This document shows positions 1 to 7,081 of a stretch of 12,775 bases of DNA, one piece after another. A program made the translations under genes and the position numbers. The notes under the pieces were generated by a model. That model searched no databases. It was not told where the DNA came from and worked only from the letters and a program-made list of their open reading frames with translations. Origin of the DNA: CAG-791 sp963605745 (GTDB lineage Bacteria > Bacillota > Clostridia > Lachnospirales > Lachnospiraceae). The number at the start of each line of letters is the position of its first letter. Position 1 is the first letter of the stretch. The DNA lies in NCBI GenBank assembly GCA_963605745.1, contig CAVCWT010000052.1, positions 1 to 12,775 on the forward strand. Reading direction: 5' to 3'.

Positions 1-1929
1 GGCATTCATGATGGCTTCTTCCTTCTCCGGCGGGCACTGTGGAACACGAGCGTCCTCGGACTTCGGTTTATTGAAGCTTTCACCGACATCCAGTCCGCAT
101 TTGCGTTTCACCTGAGATATGTACAGGTTGGAAACCTTCAGACCGGTTTGTTCGAGGACATACTCCTTGATCTGCGGATACGTCGCCTGACCGCGCTTCT
201 CCTGAAGCATTTCCTCAACATCCACATCGATGTCGATATGTAGACCATTTGTCCGCACTAAGAGGCATACCGTCTCACCAGTCGTTTTGGGTTCCCAACT
301 GATTGAATCGAATTCCTGATCGTTATAGTAAACGGGAAATTTGAAATCAATATGCTTGAGAATCCTTCCGTCAGGCTGCTTTTCGGGGAAGATTTCAACG
401 CGCTCAATGAAGCTGTTCATGAACTCCTTTTTCTCAAGGTCGGACATCTTATCGTACAGCTTATCGAAATGCTTCAGATACTCATATATTCTTTCTACGG
501 ATAGCCGGTTCTTCTGCACATTCTCAATGCGTTGCTGTGTTTCGGCAAGTTCAGATTCCGCTAACGCAATTTCATCATACGCAGCGTTTTGACGATCCTG
601 CAAATCCTGGAATTTTCTATCGTAATGCGGGTCGTCGAATGCCAGGTGATCTATTTGCTGTGCGAGCTTATCCTTTGTTCCAATCAGCATACGCAGTTTT
701 TTCCGGATAGTTAAAAGCTCCTTCTCAAGCTCACCTGCATCGATTCGACCGCCAATCTTTTCCTTGATTGCATCCGCGAATGTGGGATTTTGAACAAGCT
801 TCCGAATTACCTCTTCGACAGCGCCGTTAATGATATCCTGACCCCACTGCTTATTGTAATCGCAGCGATGACCGTCCACCTCTTTGCGATGCTTACACTG
901 ATAATAAAAATAATCTCGATAATACTCTGAGCAGCCTTTTTTCTTCTTGCGGTTTACGTTGCCATACATCCCACTGCCGCAAACAGGGCAGCAGACAATG
1001 CCCGACAGAATATGCTCATGCTCAAGGCTGTGTGTCTTAGGGTGTTTTACGCCTGTTTCTTCTCGTTTCGCCTTTGCCATCAACCAGATAGCTTCTGAAA
1101 CGATGGCTTCATGCTCTCCGTCATAGAGCATATAATCATCCTGCTTGACGATATGATACTGATTTCGCGTACCTTGGACTCGCTCATTATGCCGCCGACC
1201 GTATGCGATTTTCCCACAATATACCGGATTATCCAGCACGCCCTTCACAAATGTGGCAGCAAACGCATCAAGGGTATTATTTTGGCGCTTCTTTTTGACG
1301 TATCCATGTGTGTTCAGCCAAATAGCGATTTTGGCCACGCCCATGGTGGTATGAACATACTTGTCGTAAATAATTCTGATGACCTCTGCCTCGTCATCTG
1401 CGATGACCAGATTGCCATCTTCGAGCTTGTACCCATAAGGTGCGAAGCCACCGTTCCACTTGCCCTCGCGAGCTTTTTGACGGCGTCCCTCCATGGTCTG
1501 CACGAGAATATTCTCGCGTTCAATCTCTGCTACAGCAGAGAGAACAGATATCATCAACTTTCCACTGTCTTTGGAACTGTCGATACCGTCCTCAACGCAA
1601 ATCAAGTTTGCACCATAATCCTGCATACGCTGAAGGGAGGTAAGGACATCTGCCGCATTGCGCCCAAAACGCGAAAGCTTGAAAACGAGGACAAATGCAA
1701 CCTCATCCTTTTCCGATTCAATGTCTTGCAGCATTCTTAAAAATTCCGGACGGCCTTCAATACTCTTTCCAGATTTGCCTTCATCACAATACTCTCCGAC
1801 AATCGTCAGATTCTGGAACTCTGCGTATTTTCTGAGCTTATCCTTTTGAGCGTCCAAGCTATATCCATCTACCTGCATGGAGGTGGAGACACGAGTATAG
1901 ATATAGCAATTATCAGATTTATTTTTCAA
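1..1929 (-). CDS. Large serine recombinase (element integrase), 3' end beyond window
   Basis: Site-specific recombinase expected to integrate and excise the element by a serine-linked double-strand break mechanism. At least 643 residues are visible; the frame is open to position 1, so the C-terminus is missing. The start is TTG at 1929-1927, chosen because AGGAGG lies at 1941-1936 with a 6-nt spacer and the catalytic domain begins at once. The resolvase domain (about 8-150) has YTRVS with catalytic Ser15 and Arg13, and the arginine motif KLSRFGRN at 84-91. A recombinase domain follows (about 158-290, GGFAPYGYKLE). A zinc ribbon has Cys314/Cys317 and Cys345/Cys356. A charged coiled-coil stretch lies at about 380-480. 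The distal part, around YPQIKEYVLEQ and SLYISQVK-like VSNLYISQVKRKCGL, is a tail I remember from recombinases and some other proteins of Firmicute mobile elements. Its own strong promoter lies at 1983-2011, and the relaxase operon ends just upstream. Family call is very secure; the target site is unknown. Confidence 0.95.
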   Translation of the reverse strand, partial: MKNKSDNCYIYTRVSTSMQVDGYSLDAQKDKLRKYAEFQNLTIVGEYCDEGKSGKSIEGRPEFLRMLQDIESEKDEVAFVLVFKLSRFGRNAADVLTSLQRMQDYGANLICVEDGIDSSKDSGKLMISVLSAVAEIERENILVQTMEGRRQKAREGKWNGGFAPYGYKLEDGNLVIADDEAEVIRIIYDKYVHTTMGVAKIAIWLNTHGYVKKKRQNNTLDAFAATFVKGVLDNPVYCGKIAYGRRHNERVQGTRNQYHIVKQDDYMLYDGEHEAIVSEAIWLMAKAKREETGVKHPKTHSLEHEHILSGIVCCPVCGSGMYGNVNRKKKKGCSEYYRDYFYYQCKHRKEVDGHRCDYNKQWGQDIINGAVEEVIRKLVQNPTFADAIKEKIGGRIDAGELEKELLTIRKKLRMLIGTKDKLAQQIDHLAFDDPHYDRKFQDLQDRQNAAYDEIALAESELAETQQRIENVQKNRLSVERIYEYLKHFDKLYDKMSDLEKKEFMNSFIERVEIFPEKQPDGRILKHIDFKFPVYYNDQEFDSISWEPKTTGETVCLLVRTNGLHIDIDVDVEEMLQEKRGQATYPQIKEYVLEQTGLKVSNLYISQVKRKCGLDVGESFNKPKSEDARVPQCPPEKEEAIMNA

Positions 1930-1967
1930 TGTATACCTCCTCACTTGCTTCAGTTACGGTGCGGTGT

Positions 1968-1980
1968 AGTTGTCCCAACT
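1968..1980. promoter_or_regulatory. Short dyad at the recombinase transcription start
   Basis: AGTTG-TCC-CAACT is a perfect 5-bp inverted repeat with a 3-bp centre. It lies a few bases downstream of the -10 box of the recombinase promoter, so it covers the predicted transcription start. This position suits a repressor site or a 5' UTR hairpin. The dyad is short and could be chance. Confidence 0.3.
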
Positions 1981-1982
1981 TC

Positions 1983-2011
1983 ATTATACAGAGTGAAGTA
2001 ATGAAAGTCAA
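1983..2011 (-). promoter_or_regulatory. Sigma-A promoter of the serine recombinase
   Basis: On the minus strand, TTGACT (2011-2006) is followed after exactly 17 bp by TATAAT (1988-1983), a near-consensus housekeeping promoter. It lies about 55-80 bp upstream of the TTG start. It begins directly after the poly-T of the relaxase-operon terminator, so the recombinase is transcribed independently of the mobilization genes. Confidence 0.85.
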
Positions 2012-2014
2012 CAT

Positions 2015-2054
2015 AAAAAGCAGAGGAACTCTCTGATACAGAGCCCCTCTGCTT
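2015..2054 (-). terminator. Rho-independent terminator of the mobilization operon
   Basis: A 9-bp outer stem (AAGCAGAGG 2018-2026 with CCTCTGCTT 2046-2054) encloses a bulge and a 5-bp inner stem (CTCTG 2031-2035 with CAGAG 2039-2043, 3-nt loop). Read on the minus strand, the stem runs straight into a T-run (complement of A 2015-2019). It follows the small ORF stop by 6 bp, so it ends the operon that contains the relaxase. Confidence 0.85.
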
Positions 2055-2059
2055 GCAAT

Positions 2060-2203
2060 TTAGGCCACCGATGTGTTATCGTTGGAAGTGTCTTGTGTAT
2101 TATCTCTTGTGTCTGAATCTGGCAATTCGATGGAGTCGCCATACTTCTCAATCATTCTTGCCAGAAAATCAATGCATTGCTCGAAATACACATTGTTTTC
2201 CAA
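2060..2203 (-). CDS. Small acidic protein downstream of relaxase (47 aa)
   Basis: This 47-residue ORF starts two codons after the relaxase stop and ends at the terminator, so it is the last gene of the mobilization operon. Of two in-frame TTG codons (2209 and 2203) the second is preferred: GGAAGG at 2218-2213 gives a 9-nt spacer, against 3 nt for the first. It begins MENNVYFEQCIDFLARMIEKYG, with one predicted amphipathic helix, and ends in an Asp/Asn/Thr/Ser-rich tail that is probably disordered. There is no signal peptide or membrane segment. I recall similar small proteins near relaxases in Firmicute elements but know no function for them. A role as a relaxase accessory or regulator is an inference from position only. 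Confidence 0.6.
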   Translation of the reverse strand: MENNVYFEQCIDFLARMIEKYGDSIELPDSDTRDNTQDTSNDNTSVA

Positions 2204-2209
2204 CGGCAA

Positions 2210-3187
2210 TTACCTTCCTTTATCAAGATTTGTGTGTTTGTCCTGGTCCTCCATATACATGCTGAGTACCTCTTTGGGGATGCGGTCCAGTGTATCTTTC
2301 ATGGATTCATGCTCCCGCCGCAGTTGTGCCTCTTCCAAGCGTTTCAAGACACTTGACCTGCTTGCAGAATCCAATTTCAGTGTCAAATCGTCGTTCTCAC
2401 TGCGAAGCTGCTTGTTCTCGGCAGCTGTTTCCGAAAATGCCTTTCTGTATTTCTTTAATGTGGTGTCCATTTGTGCCACGCCCGGAATGAATTTATCCAA
2501 AATGCGGGAAATCTCGTCATATCGGCTCTTGGCATTAAACGGCGTTATACCATCTAACAGCCCATCCAGGCGTGCTTTTTGCTTCGTCAGCCGCGTCATT
2601 TCCTTGAACACTCTGGGTGGAATATGGTCGCGTCCGGTCATGCTGGCGCTCTCGCCACGTTCCAGCACCGGGAACTTCTTGACCATGTGCTCCCAGAATT
2701 TGTCCTGCCACTGCACCAGTTTTTTCTTGTTGCCAAGGATATCCTTGGCGCTGAGCCTGCCGTCCCGCGTCAGCGGAACAAAACACAGGTGCATGTGGGG
2801 CGTTTTCTCATCCATATGAACCACAGCGGATATAATGGTTTCGGAGGCTTGATGTTCCTGGATGAATTCCAACGCCTCTTGAAAATAGGCTTTGATTTCA
2901 GCTTTTTTCTTCCCCTTGAAGAAGTCCGGCGTTGCAGTCACAAGGGCTTCCACCATCCGCACGCTGTCAGTACGGGTGCGGCAACCGGCTTCCTTGATCT
3001 GTCGTTCTGCCTCTACCCGATATTTTCTCGACGGTGTGACCAGGTGAAAATTGAGATGCGTCCGGCCTGGATCGACGTCCGGGTTGCTGGCGTATTTCTC
3101 TTTTGTGCGCTCGTTGTGCGCCTCAATACCGGAAATTTCAGGCCCTTTGTACTTGGCAAAACGAAGAATCGCATACTGTGCAGCCGT
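2210..3187 (-). CDS. mobV: MobV/Mob_Pre family relaxase, non-canonical start
   Basis: DNA relaxase that nicks oriT and stays covalently attached to lead single-stranded transfer. The N-terminal part matches Mob_Pre order: YAILRFAKYKG, then AHNERT with His24 (equivalent of the proposed nucleophile His22 of pMV158 MobM), then RTHLNFHL, then the metal-binding HMDEKTPHMH (His124, Glu127, His131, His133). The C-terminal third is a coiled coil (about 235-310). The length of 325 residues is short of the longer MobV proteins. The conserved N-terminus extends well upstream of the first canonical start (GTG 2962), yet no ATG, GTG or TTG lies in frame between 2962 and the upstream stop at 3271-3269. ACG at 3187-3185 has GGAGGG at 3200-3195 with a 7-nt spacer and is my chosen start; the adjacent GTA (3190) would be a GTG after one transition. 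The gene overlaps the stop of the upstream HTH gene, suggesting translational coupling. Confidence 0.88.
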   Translation of the reverse strand, partial: TAAQYAILRFAKYKGPEISGIEAHNERTKEKYASNPDVDPGRTHLNFHLVTPSRKYRVEAERQIKEAGCRTRTDSVRMVEALVTATPDFFKGKKKAEIKAYFQEALEFIQEHQASETIISAVVHMDEKTPHMHLCFVPLTRDGRLSAKDILGNKKKLVQWQDKFWEHMVKKFPVLERGESASMTGRDHIPPRVFKEMTRLTKQKARLDGLLDGITPFNAKSRYDEISRILDKFIPGVAQMDTTLKKYRKAFSETAAENKQLRSENDDLTLKLDSASRSSVLKRLEEAQLRREHESMKDTLDRIPKEVLSMYMEDQDKHTNLDKGR

Positions 3188-3408
3188 TACGCATCCCTCC
3201 GTTTCTGCCAGGTCAAATCGTACCCAAGTGCGTCGGCAAGCTGCACGGCCTCTACATACCGCAGAGACTCACGTTGGAGCTTGTTTGACAGATTTGATAC
3301 GCTGTCCGACCATCCGTGTTCCTCGCTGAGCTGTTCCACAACCTCCTGCATCGTGTAGCCGGAACGCACAATGTATGACTTGATCTCATTTTTAAGCGTA
3401 GATTTCAT
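3187..3408 (-). CDS. Small helix-turn-helix protein upstream of relaxase
   Basis: A 73-residue protein, MKSTLKNEIKSYIVRSGYTM onward, whose middle (about 18-60: TMQEVVEQLSEEHGW, then SDSVSNLSNKLQRES, then YVEAVQLADALGYDL) has the helix spacing of a Cro/XRE-like HTH, including the LADALGYDL end typical of such folds. I chose ATG 3408. ATG 3420 (MVDNM) is possible, but its AAAGG sits only 1 nt away, while the 3408 start has a rather long 13-nt spacer. The stop codon overlaps the predicted relaxase start. It probably regulates the mob operon or acts as an oriT-binding accessory factor for the relaxase; this comes from position, next to both the relaxase and the 3746-3807 inverted repeat. It may correspond to a known DUF of short phage/ICE regulators, which I cannot confirm. 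Confidence 0.75.
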   Translation of the reverse strand: MKSTLKNEIKSYIVRSGYTMQEVVEQLSEEHGWSDSVSNLSNKLQRESLRYVEAVQLADALGYDLTWQKRRDA

Positions 3409-3822
3409 ATTATCGACCATACCTTTCTGTAAAATATTGTTTCTGCATCGCAATCCCGATGCACCCGCCAATGAAATTCTTTGATTTAAGCCCAGCGGCT
3501 CAAATTATGCGGCATGACCATCTGGTCGAGATCGCTGTAGCCGACTTCATGAGAATGTATGAAAACCATCGAAACCGACAGAATCGTTACTTTTCCGCAT
3601 ATTTCGTTCACGATTGGGCGTATCACGAATCGATGTCATGTGTTCTGTCGTCCGTATCTTTCTTCACGAAAACCACAATCATTAGTTTTGAACACCGTTT
3701 TGCCGAGCGATATGACTACTCCCGTTCCAGCGCAACCTCAAAATCTTGCGTGCGTGCGTGTTTGCGTTCAGTCCATGTTGCTTGCACGCATGAACGCACG
3801 CACGCAAAGAATCAGCATTAGC
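3409..3822. other. Non-coding gap between mob and replication genes
   Basis: A 414-bp stretch without a convincing gene on either strand, between the stop of the replicative helicase and the small HTH gene. Its right end holds the large inverted repeat at 3746-3807. The rest shows no clear promoter, terminator or tRNA. Its position between replication and mobilization genes is where an origin of transfer or replication would be expected. Confidence 0.6.
3746..3807. repeat. 14-bp inverted repeat with GTGC iterations (oriT/ori candidate)
   Basis: TTGCGTGCGTGCGT (3746-3759) is perfectly complementary to ACGCACGCACGCAA (3794-3807) across 34 bp. Each arm is itself a 4-bp iteration of TGCG/CGCA. 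A second, alternative inverted repeat overlaps it: TGCGTTCA (3763-3770) with TGAACGCA (3791-3798), plus TGCGT/ACGCA copies inside the loop. The structure can therefore fold in more than one way. No U-run follows on either strand, which argues against a simple terminator. It lies about 0.6 kb upstream of the relaxase, as expected for oriT, but an iteron-like replication origin for the neighbouring primase/helicase is equally possible. Confidence 0.55.
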
Positions 3823-5121
3823 TCACAGCTCCGGAAACCGTATCAGTACGCTGATGCCCTCATAGCCACGGCAGCGCTTGCCGCCAGGAAGGGTGATCCT
3901 GTCAGAATCAGCCAGCCCGTACTTCTCGAAATTCTGGCCGAGATAGTTGGCAAAGCTCTTTTCGGACAACGGCTTTTCTGCATTGTCGTTGCACCAGATT
4001 TTGTAAGCATCGTACAAATACCTCGTCGGCGCAGTGTAGTCTGCCTTGAACGCCACATATCCTTCCGAAGCCATAAAATCCACGATATTATTGGTGGTGC
4101 GGACAATGGATTCAATGTTCGCCTTGGCCCCGGCGCTGATGGTGAACTGATAGTCATTGGCAATCAGACGTTTCAGCCCCTCCAGCATCCAGAGAAAGAT
4201 GCCCTCACGCTCTGCGGCCAGTTTTTCGATGAGATATGGGTCATTGGTACGTTCTGCGGGCCTGTCCTTGGTCGTGAGAATGATCTGCCGACGAAAGAAA
4301 CCGTCACTGTGGTCATACAGAGATGTAAGCGCTCCATTGCCAAAGCAGAGGAAGCGTACAAAAAGCTGCCCCTGAAAGCTCTGCTCCCGTTTGCGTTCCA
4401 AATCCATTCTGGTCTCAGAGGTGACGATGGATTTGATGTAGTTGGTTTTCGGCAGGGCGCTCATATCCATATCGTCATCGACCATCAGGAGCCTGTTCTC
4501 CAAATCGGCGCGGGCGAAGTTGTTTGTCTCAACCTTCTGGATGCTGGTGGTATTCATGTTAATGCCGAATATCGAGTTCATAACAAGCCCAACCCGGCTT
4601 TTGCCTTCGCCGCCTTTGCCGATAAGCATGAGCATTTTCTGCCCTTTGGTGCAGGGAATGAGGCAATAGCCCAGGTATTCCTGCAAGGTTGGGATATCCG
4701 CTTCGTTCAGCAGCTCGGACAGAAACTGAAGCCATCTGGCAGGTTCAGGCGCTTCCGGATTGTAAGCTACCGTCAGACGATTTGTGCAGAATTCCTTTTC
4801 TGCGCTGAATCTGCCATCCAGATAGTAAGTGCCGTTAGCAACGTGGATGCGATCCGTTTGCAGCGGCAACGGCTCCGAGTACGACACGATTTTCAGCAGC
4901 TTGAAGAGCCGTTCTACAGCTTGTGCCACACCGGTGTTGATATAAGGTGAGATTTCGTCATAGATGCTCTGCTTGATGGCTGCCTCATCCGGTACGATGC
5001 CATCTACTGTATAAAAACGATCGTGAATGCATTTCATGGGATGTTCTTTCAAGAATCGCTCACAATACAGCGGTTCTGTGATGTTGCCCTGGTTATCCAG
5101 CCACAGGGGTGCATTGCGCAT
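3823..5121 (-). CDS. D5/P4-type superfamily 3 replicative helicase
   Basis: ATP-dependent DNA helicase of the phage/plasmid primase-helicase (P4 alpha, D5) group, 432 residues, probably acting as a hexamer to unwind the element's replication origin. The N-terminal part (about 20-150) resembles the D5 N-terminal region. Walker A is IGKGGEGKS (167-175, Lys174). Walker B is LLMVDDDMD (211-219). A sensor motif FVRFLCFGNG ends in Asn262, and an arginine-finger region DGFFRRQ holds Arg277/Arg278. The C-terminus (about 340-420) looks like a winged-helix DNA-binding part (YDAYKIWCNDNAEKPLSEK). ATG at 5121 has GGAGG 9 nt upstream. It overlaps the 3' end of the primase gene by 29 bp in another frame, so the two are co-transcribed and probably translationally coupled. 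The split arrangement (separate CHC2 protein plus SF3 helicase) is common in Firmicute integrative elements. Confidence 0.92.
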   Translation of the reverse strand: MRNAPLWLDNQGNITEPLYCERFLKEHPMKCIHDRFYTVDGIVPDEAAIKQSIYDEISPYINTGVAQAVERLFKLLKIVSYSEPLPLQTDRIHVANGTYYLDGRFSAEKEFCTNRLTVAYNPEAPEPARWLQFLSELLNEADIPTLQEYLGYCLIPCTKGQKMLMLIGKGGEGKSRVGLVMNSIFGINMNTTSIQKVETNNFARADLENRLLMVDDDMDMSALPKTNYIKSIVTSETRMDLERKREQSFQGQLFVRFLCFGNGALTSLYDHSDGFFRRQIILTTKDRPAERTNDPYLIEKLAAEREGIFLWMLEGLKRLIANDYQFTISAGAKANIESIVRTTNNIVDFMASEGYVAFKADYTAPTRYLYDAYKIWCNDNAEKPLSEKSFANYLGQNFEKYGLADSDRITLPGGKRCRGYEGISVLIRFPEL

Positions 5122-5710
5122 TTTCTTTCTCCTCCAATCTGATCTGAGCCAATCGGCTCTCTATTTCTTTGAATCCCTTACTGGCATATATTGCATCCCG
5201 TTCAGCATCATCGCCCATGAGCCAGCTGTCGGTCAGATACTCTGTGTAAGCCAAATGCTGACACGCCTCGACAAACCGCCCATCAAGCTCCGCCTCCGGG
5301 GATGTGGGCGCATATCGTTTCTCCCAGTCACGAAGCACCCACAGATAATCATTTAAGGTGTTGAAACACCGGTTTTCTCTGTCTTTACGTCTTTTCATCT
5401 CGGATACGCGTTTTCTACTTGACAACGACGGTACCTTGGGCGCTATCGTCGGGTCAAAGTTGAAATCTGCAGCCAGCTTCAGTGCGGCATCGTACAATGA
5501 GAGCTGGAACAGCTTGCTCACGAAATCAATCACATCGCCATGTGCTCCGCAGGCGAAACAGTGATAGTGGTCATCGCTCACAAACAGGCTTGGGTGGTGG
5601 TCATTGTGGAACGGGCAAAGTGCCTTTTTATATCGGTTTACATCGATTCCGTACCGCTCTGCTGCTTCCGGCAATGACACGTTTTGCTTTACGAGATCAA
5701 AAACGGACAA
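5093..5710 (-). CDS. CHC2 zinc-finger DNA primase-like protein
   Basis: A 205-residue protein with a DnaG-type CHC2 zinc finger: CPFHNDHHPSLFV then HYHCFACGAHGDVIDFV, that is C-x2-H ... C-x2-C, within about residues 30-65 of the chosen start. This domain binds DNA template in primases. The rest (about 90-205) is highly charged and helical. I see no TOPRIM catalytic core, so it is a zinc-binding primase part or loader that would work with the SF3 helicase encoded immediately downstream. The start is TTG 5710 because AGGAGG lies at 5720-5715, although the 4-nt spacer is short; an upstream TTG at 5740 would add 10 residues and bury the ribosome binding site inside the gene. A perfect 8-bp hairpin sits just upstream of that site. 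Confidence 0.88.
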   Translation of the reverse strand: MSVFDLVKQNVSLPEAAERYGIDVNRYKKALCPFHNDHHPSLFVSDDHYHCFACGAHGDVIDFVSKLFQLSLYDAALKLAADFNFDPTIAPKVPSLSSRKRVSEMKRRKDRENRCFNTLNDYLWVLRDWEKRYAPTSPEAELDGRFVEACQHLAYTEYLTDSWLMGDDAERDAIYASKGFKEIESRLAQIRLEEKENAQCTPVAG

Positions 5711-5723
5711 TTTTCCTCCTTCT

Positions 5724-5748
5724 GCCGCCGACGTCAACAATCGGCGGC
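5724..5748 (-). promoter_or_regulatory. Leader hairpin before primase ribosome binding site
   Basis: GCCGCCGA (5724-5731) and TCGGCGGC (5741-5748) form a perfect 8-bp GC-rich stem with a 9-nt loop. In the minus-strand transcript it ends 3 nt before AGGAGG of the primase gene. No U-run follows in that direction, so it is more likely an mRNA leader structure or DNA-binding site than a terminator. On the plus strand it is followed by a T-rich stretch and could stop antisense transcription. Confidence 0.5.
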
Positions 5749-5803
5749 TTATTATTTCGTTGACATGGACATTCTATCGTAAAAAAGAGCGCCGTCCCGT
5801 ATA

Positions 5804-5857
5804 TCCGAAAGGTCGGAAAAAACGCCGAAAACAGAAAATTTCCGCGTTCTCGGAAAT
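5804..5857. promoter_or_regulatory. Paired dyads: candidate operators for the XRE regulator
   Basis: Two inverted repeats share TCCG/CGGA half-sites: TCCGA-AAGG-TCGGA (5804-5817) and ATTTCCG-N6-CGGAAAT (5838-5857). They lie between the divergent primase and XRE genes, the second just upstream of the -10 box of the XRE gene. This is the usual arrangement for an autoregulating repressor that also controls the replication-mobilization operon. Binding by the neighbouring protein is inferred. Confidence 0.5.
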
Positions 5858-5860
5858 CCG

Positions 5861-5869
5861 TGATATAAT
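5861..5869 (+). promoter_or_regulatory. Extended -10 promoter of XRE regulator gene
   Basis: TGATATAAT is an extended -10 box with the exact TATAAT hexamer, 41 bp before the ATG at 5910. No good -35 box lies 17 bp upstream, as is usual when the TGn extension is present. The CGGAAAT arm of the neighbouring dyad lies in its spacer, so a bound repressor would block it. Confidence 0.65.
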
Positions 5870-5909
5870 GGGCGTGGGCAATATTTTTTAAGTGGAAGGG
5901 GGCCAAATC

Positions 5910-6794
5910 ATGTACGCAAAATTGACCGTGCAGGAGCGTCTCAAAGACCTTCGGGTGGAGCGGAATCTGACACTGGAAGACCTGGCTGAGGCAACCGGTC
6001 TTTCCAAATCTGCGCTCGGCGACTATGAAAACAATGAGAACAAGGATATCAACGGCTACGCCATCAAGACACTCGCAAATTTCTACGGTGTCTCCACTGA
6101 CTATCTGCTTGCAGAGATAGAAACAAAAAATCACCCAAATACAGAACTGAATGCTCTGCATCTGAGTGATGATATGATTGATTTGTTGTGCAGCGGCCGC
6201 TTGAACAACCGCCTTCTTTGTGAAATGGCGCTCCATCCCGGCTTTCCACAGCTCATGACTGACATTGAAATCTGCGTCAACCGCATTGCGGATATGCGCA
6301 TCCATCAGATGAATCAGGTTCTTGAAAAGGCTCGCGAGATGGTAATGCAGCGCTGTGGAGTAGAATCGTCTGATATAGATATGCGCACTCTTGAGCTGGC
6401 TATGGTCGATGAAGATATGTTCTACAGTCATGTAATTCAAAAAGACATGGAGGCCATCATCAAGGATATTCGCACAGCCCATGAATCGGACAGCACCACC
6501 GCCGATGCGGAGGAGCCTTCTGCCGCAATGGTTCAGGAATATGCAAACGCCATACAGGAGATTGCTACGCTTGATGCGCCCAACGATGAAAAGCGCGCCA
6601 TGATTGCAGCGAAGACTCTCCAGATTGATTATAGTTCCATGAGCGAGGAAGAGAAACGGGTGCTGGAGCGGTTAAGTTCACGTTCACCGGTATTCATAGA
6701 TTTCTTCCAACGCTACAAGCTCGGCAAGCCGCTGAACTTCTCCACATCCAGACCTGCGGGGAAACACAGCAAAGGCAAGCGAAGAAAACGTTGA
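5910..6794 (+). CDS. XRE-family transcriptional regulator of the element
   Basis: A 294-residue DNA-binding regulator. Residues about 8-70 form a Cro/C1 HTH: RLKDLRVERNLTLEDLAEAT, then GLSKSALGDYENN, then YAIKTLANFYGVSTDYLL. The C-terminal 220 residues are a helical domain of unknown role with an acidic linker near 190-205 and a very basic end (KHSKGKRRKR). ATG 5910 is chosen because GGAAGGGGG at 5894-5902 gives a 7-nt spacer; the in-frame GTG at 5892 lies upstream of that site. It is divergent from the primase-helicase-mob operon and separated from it by two CGGA dyads, so it probably represses that operon and itself. I see no peptidase motif (no HExxH) and no Ser-Lys LexA-type pair, so induction would need another partner. 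There is no obvious terminator after it. Confidence 0.9.
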   Translation: MYAKLTVQERLKDLRVERNLTLEDLAEATGLSKSALGDYENNENKDINGYAIKTLANFYGVSTDYLLAEIETKNHPNTELNALHLSDDMIDLLCSGRLNNRLLCEMALHPGFPQLMTDIEICVNRIADMRIHQMNQVLEKAREMVMQRCGVESSDIDMRTLELAMVDEDMFYSHVIQKDMEAIIKDIRTAHESDSTTADAEEPSAAMVQEYANAIQEIATLDAPNDEKRAMIAAKTLQIDYSSMSEEEKRVLERLSSRSPVFIDFFQRYKLGKPLNFSTSRPAGKHSKGKRRKR

Positions 6795-7081
6795 TTGCGC
6801 TGCGGCGGGACGAGGGCTTTTATATACCGTTAGCTGCCCCGGCGATGTCGCGTTGTTTCGCATTTCATGCTCCGCGCCGCAACACCGCCTACAACCGAAC
6901 AGACAGATTCTGATCAACATGCAAGCCATGACTTCTCATGCTTACCTGTGCCAGAACTGACTGTTCTGCAGCCCACACAAAGTGCCGCGCCCATAAGGCG
7001 GCGCACCCCCTTTGAGCGGTCTGCGGCAGCTAAAGGTATAACACACTAGACTTTCCAGAAGGAAAATCGTGTGCCAAAGGG

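Noticed and set aside
3486..3569. Minus-strand ORF of 27 residues (up to 40 with a GTG start) ending MVMPHNLSRWA
   Set aside because: The translation looks protein-like, but there is no ribosome binding site for either start and it is too short to judge. It could be a decayed gene remnant.
3746..3822. Rho-independent terminator of the helicase gene
   Set aside because: The stem is strong, but no U-run follows on the minus strand, and the loop contains a second overlapping inverted repeat, which fits an origin-type structure better.
3559..4950. 463-codon plus-strand open frame
   Set aside because: Antisense to the SF3 helicase, whose Walker A, Walker B and arginine finger are all intact; the plus frame has no recognisable motif and no ribosome binding site.
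6795..7081. tRNA, rRNA or riboswitch in the gap after the XRE gene
   Set aside because: No cloverleaf, CCA end or known aptamer core found by eye; only a small 6-bp dyad at 6952-6968.
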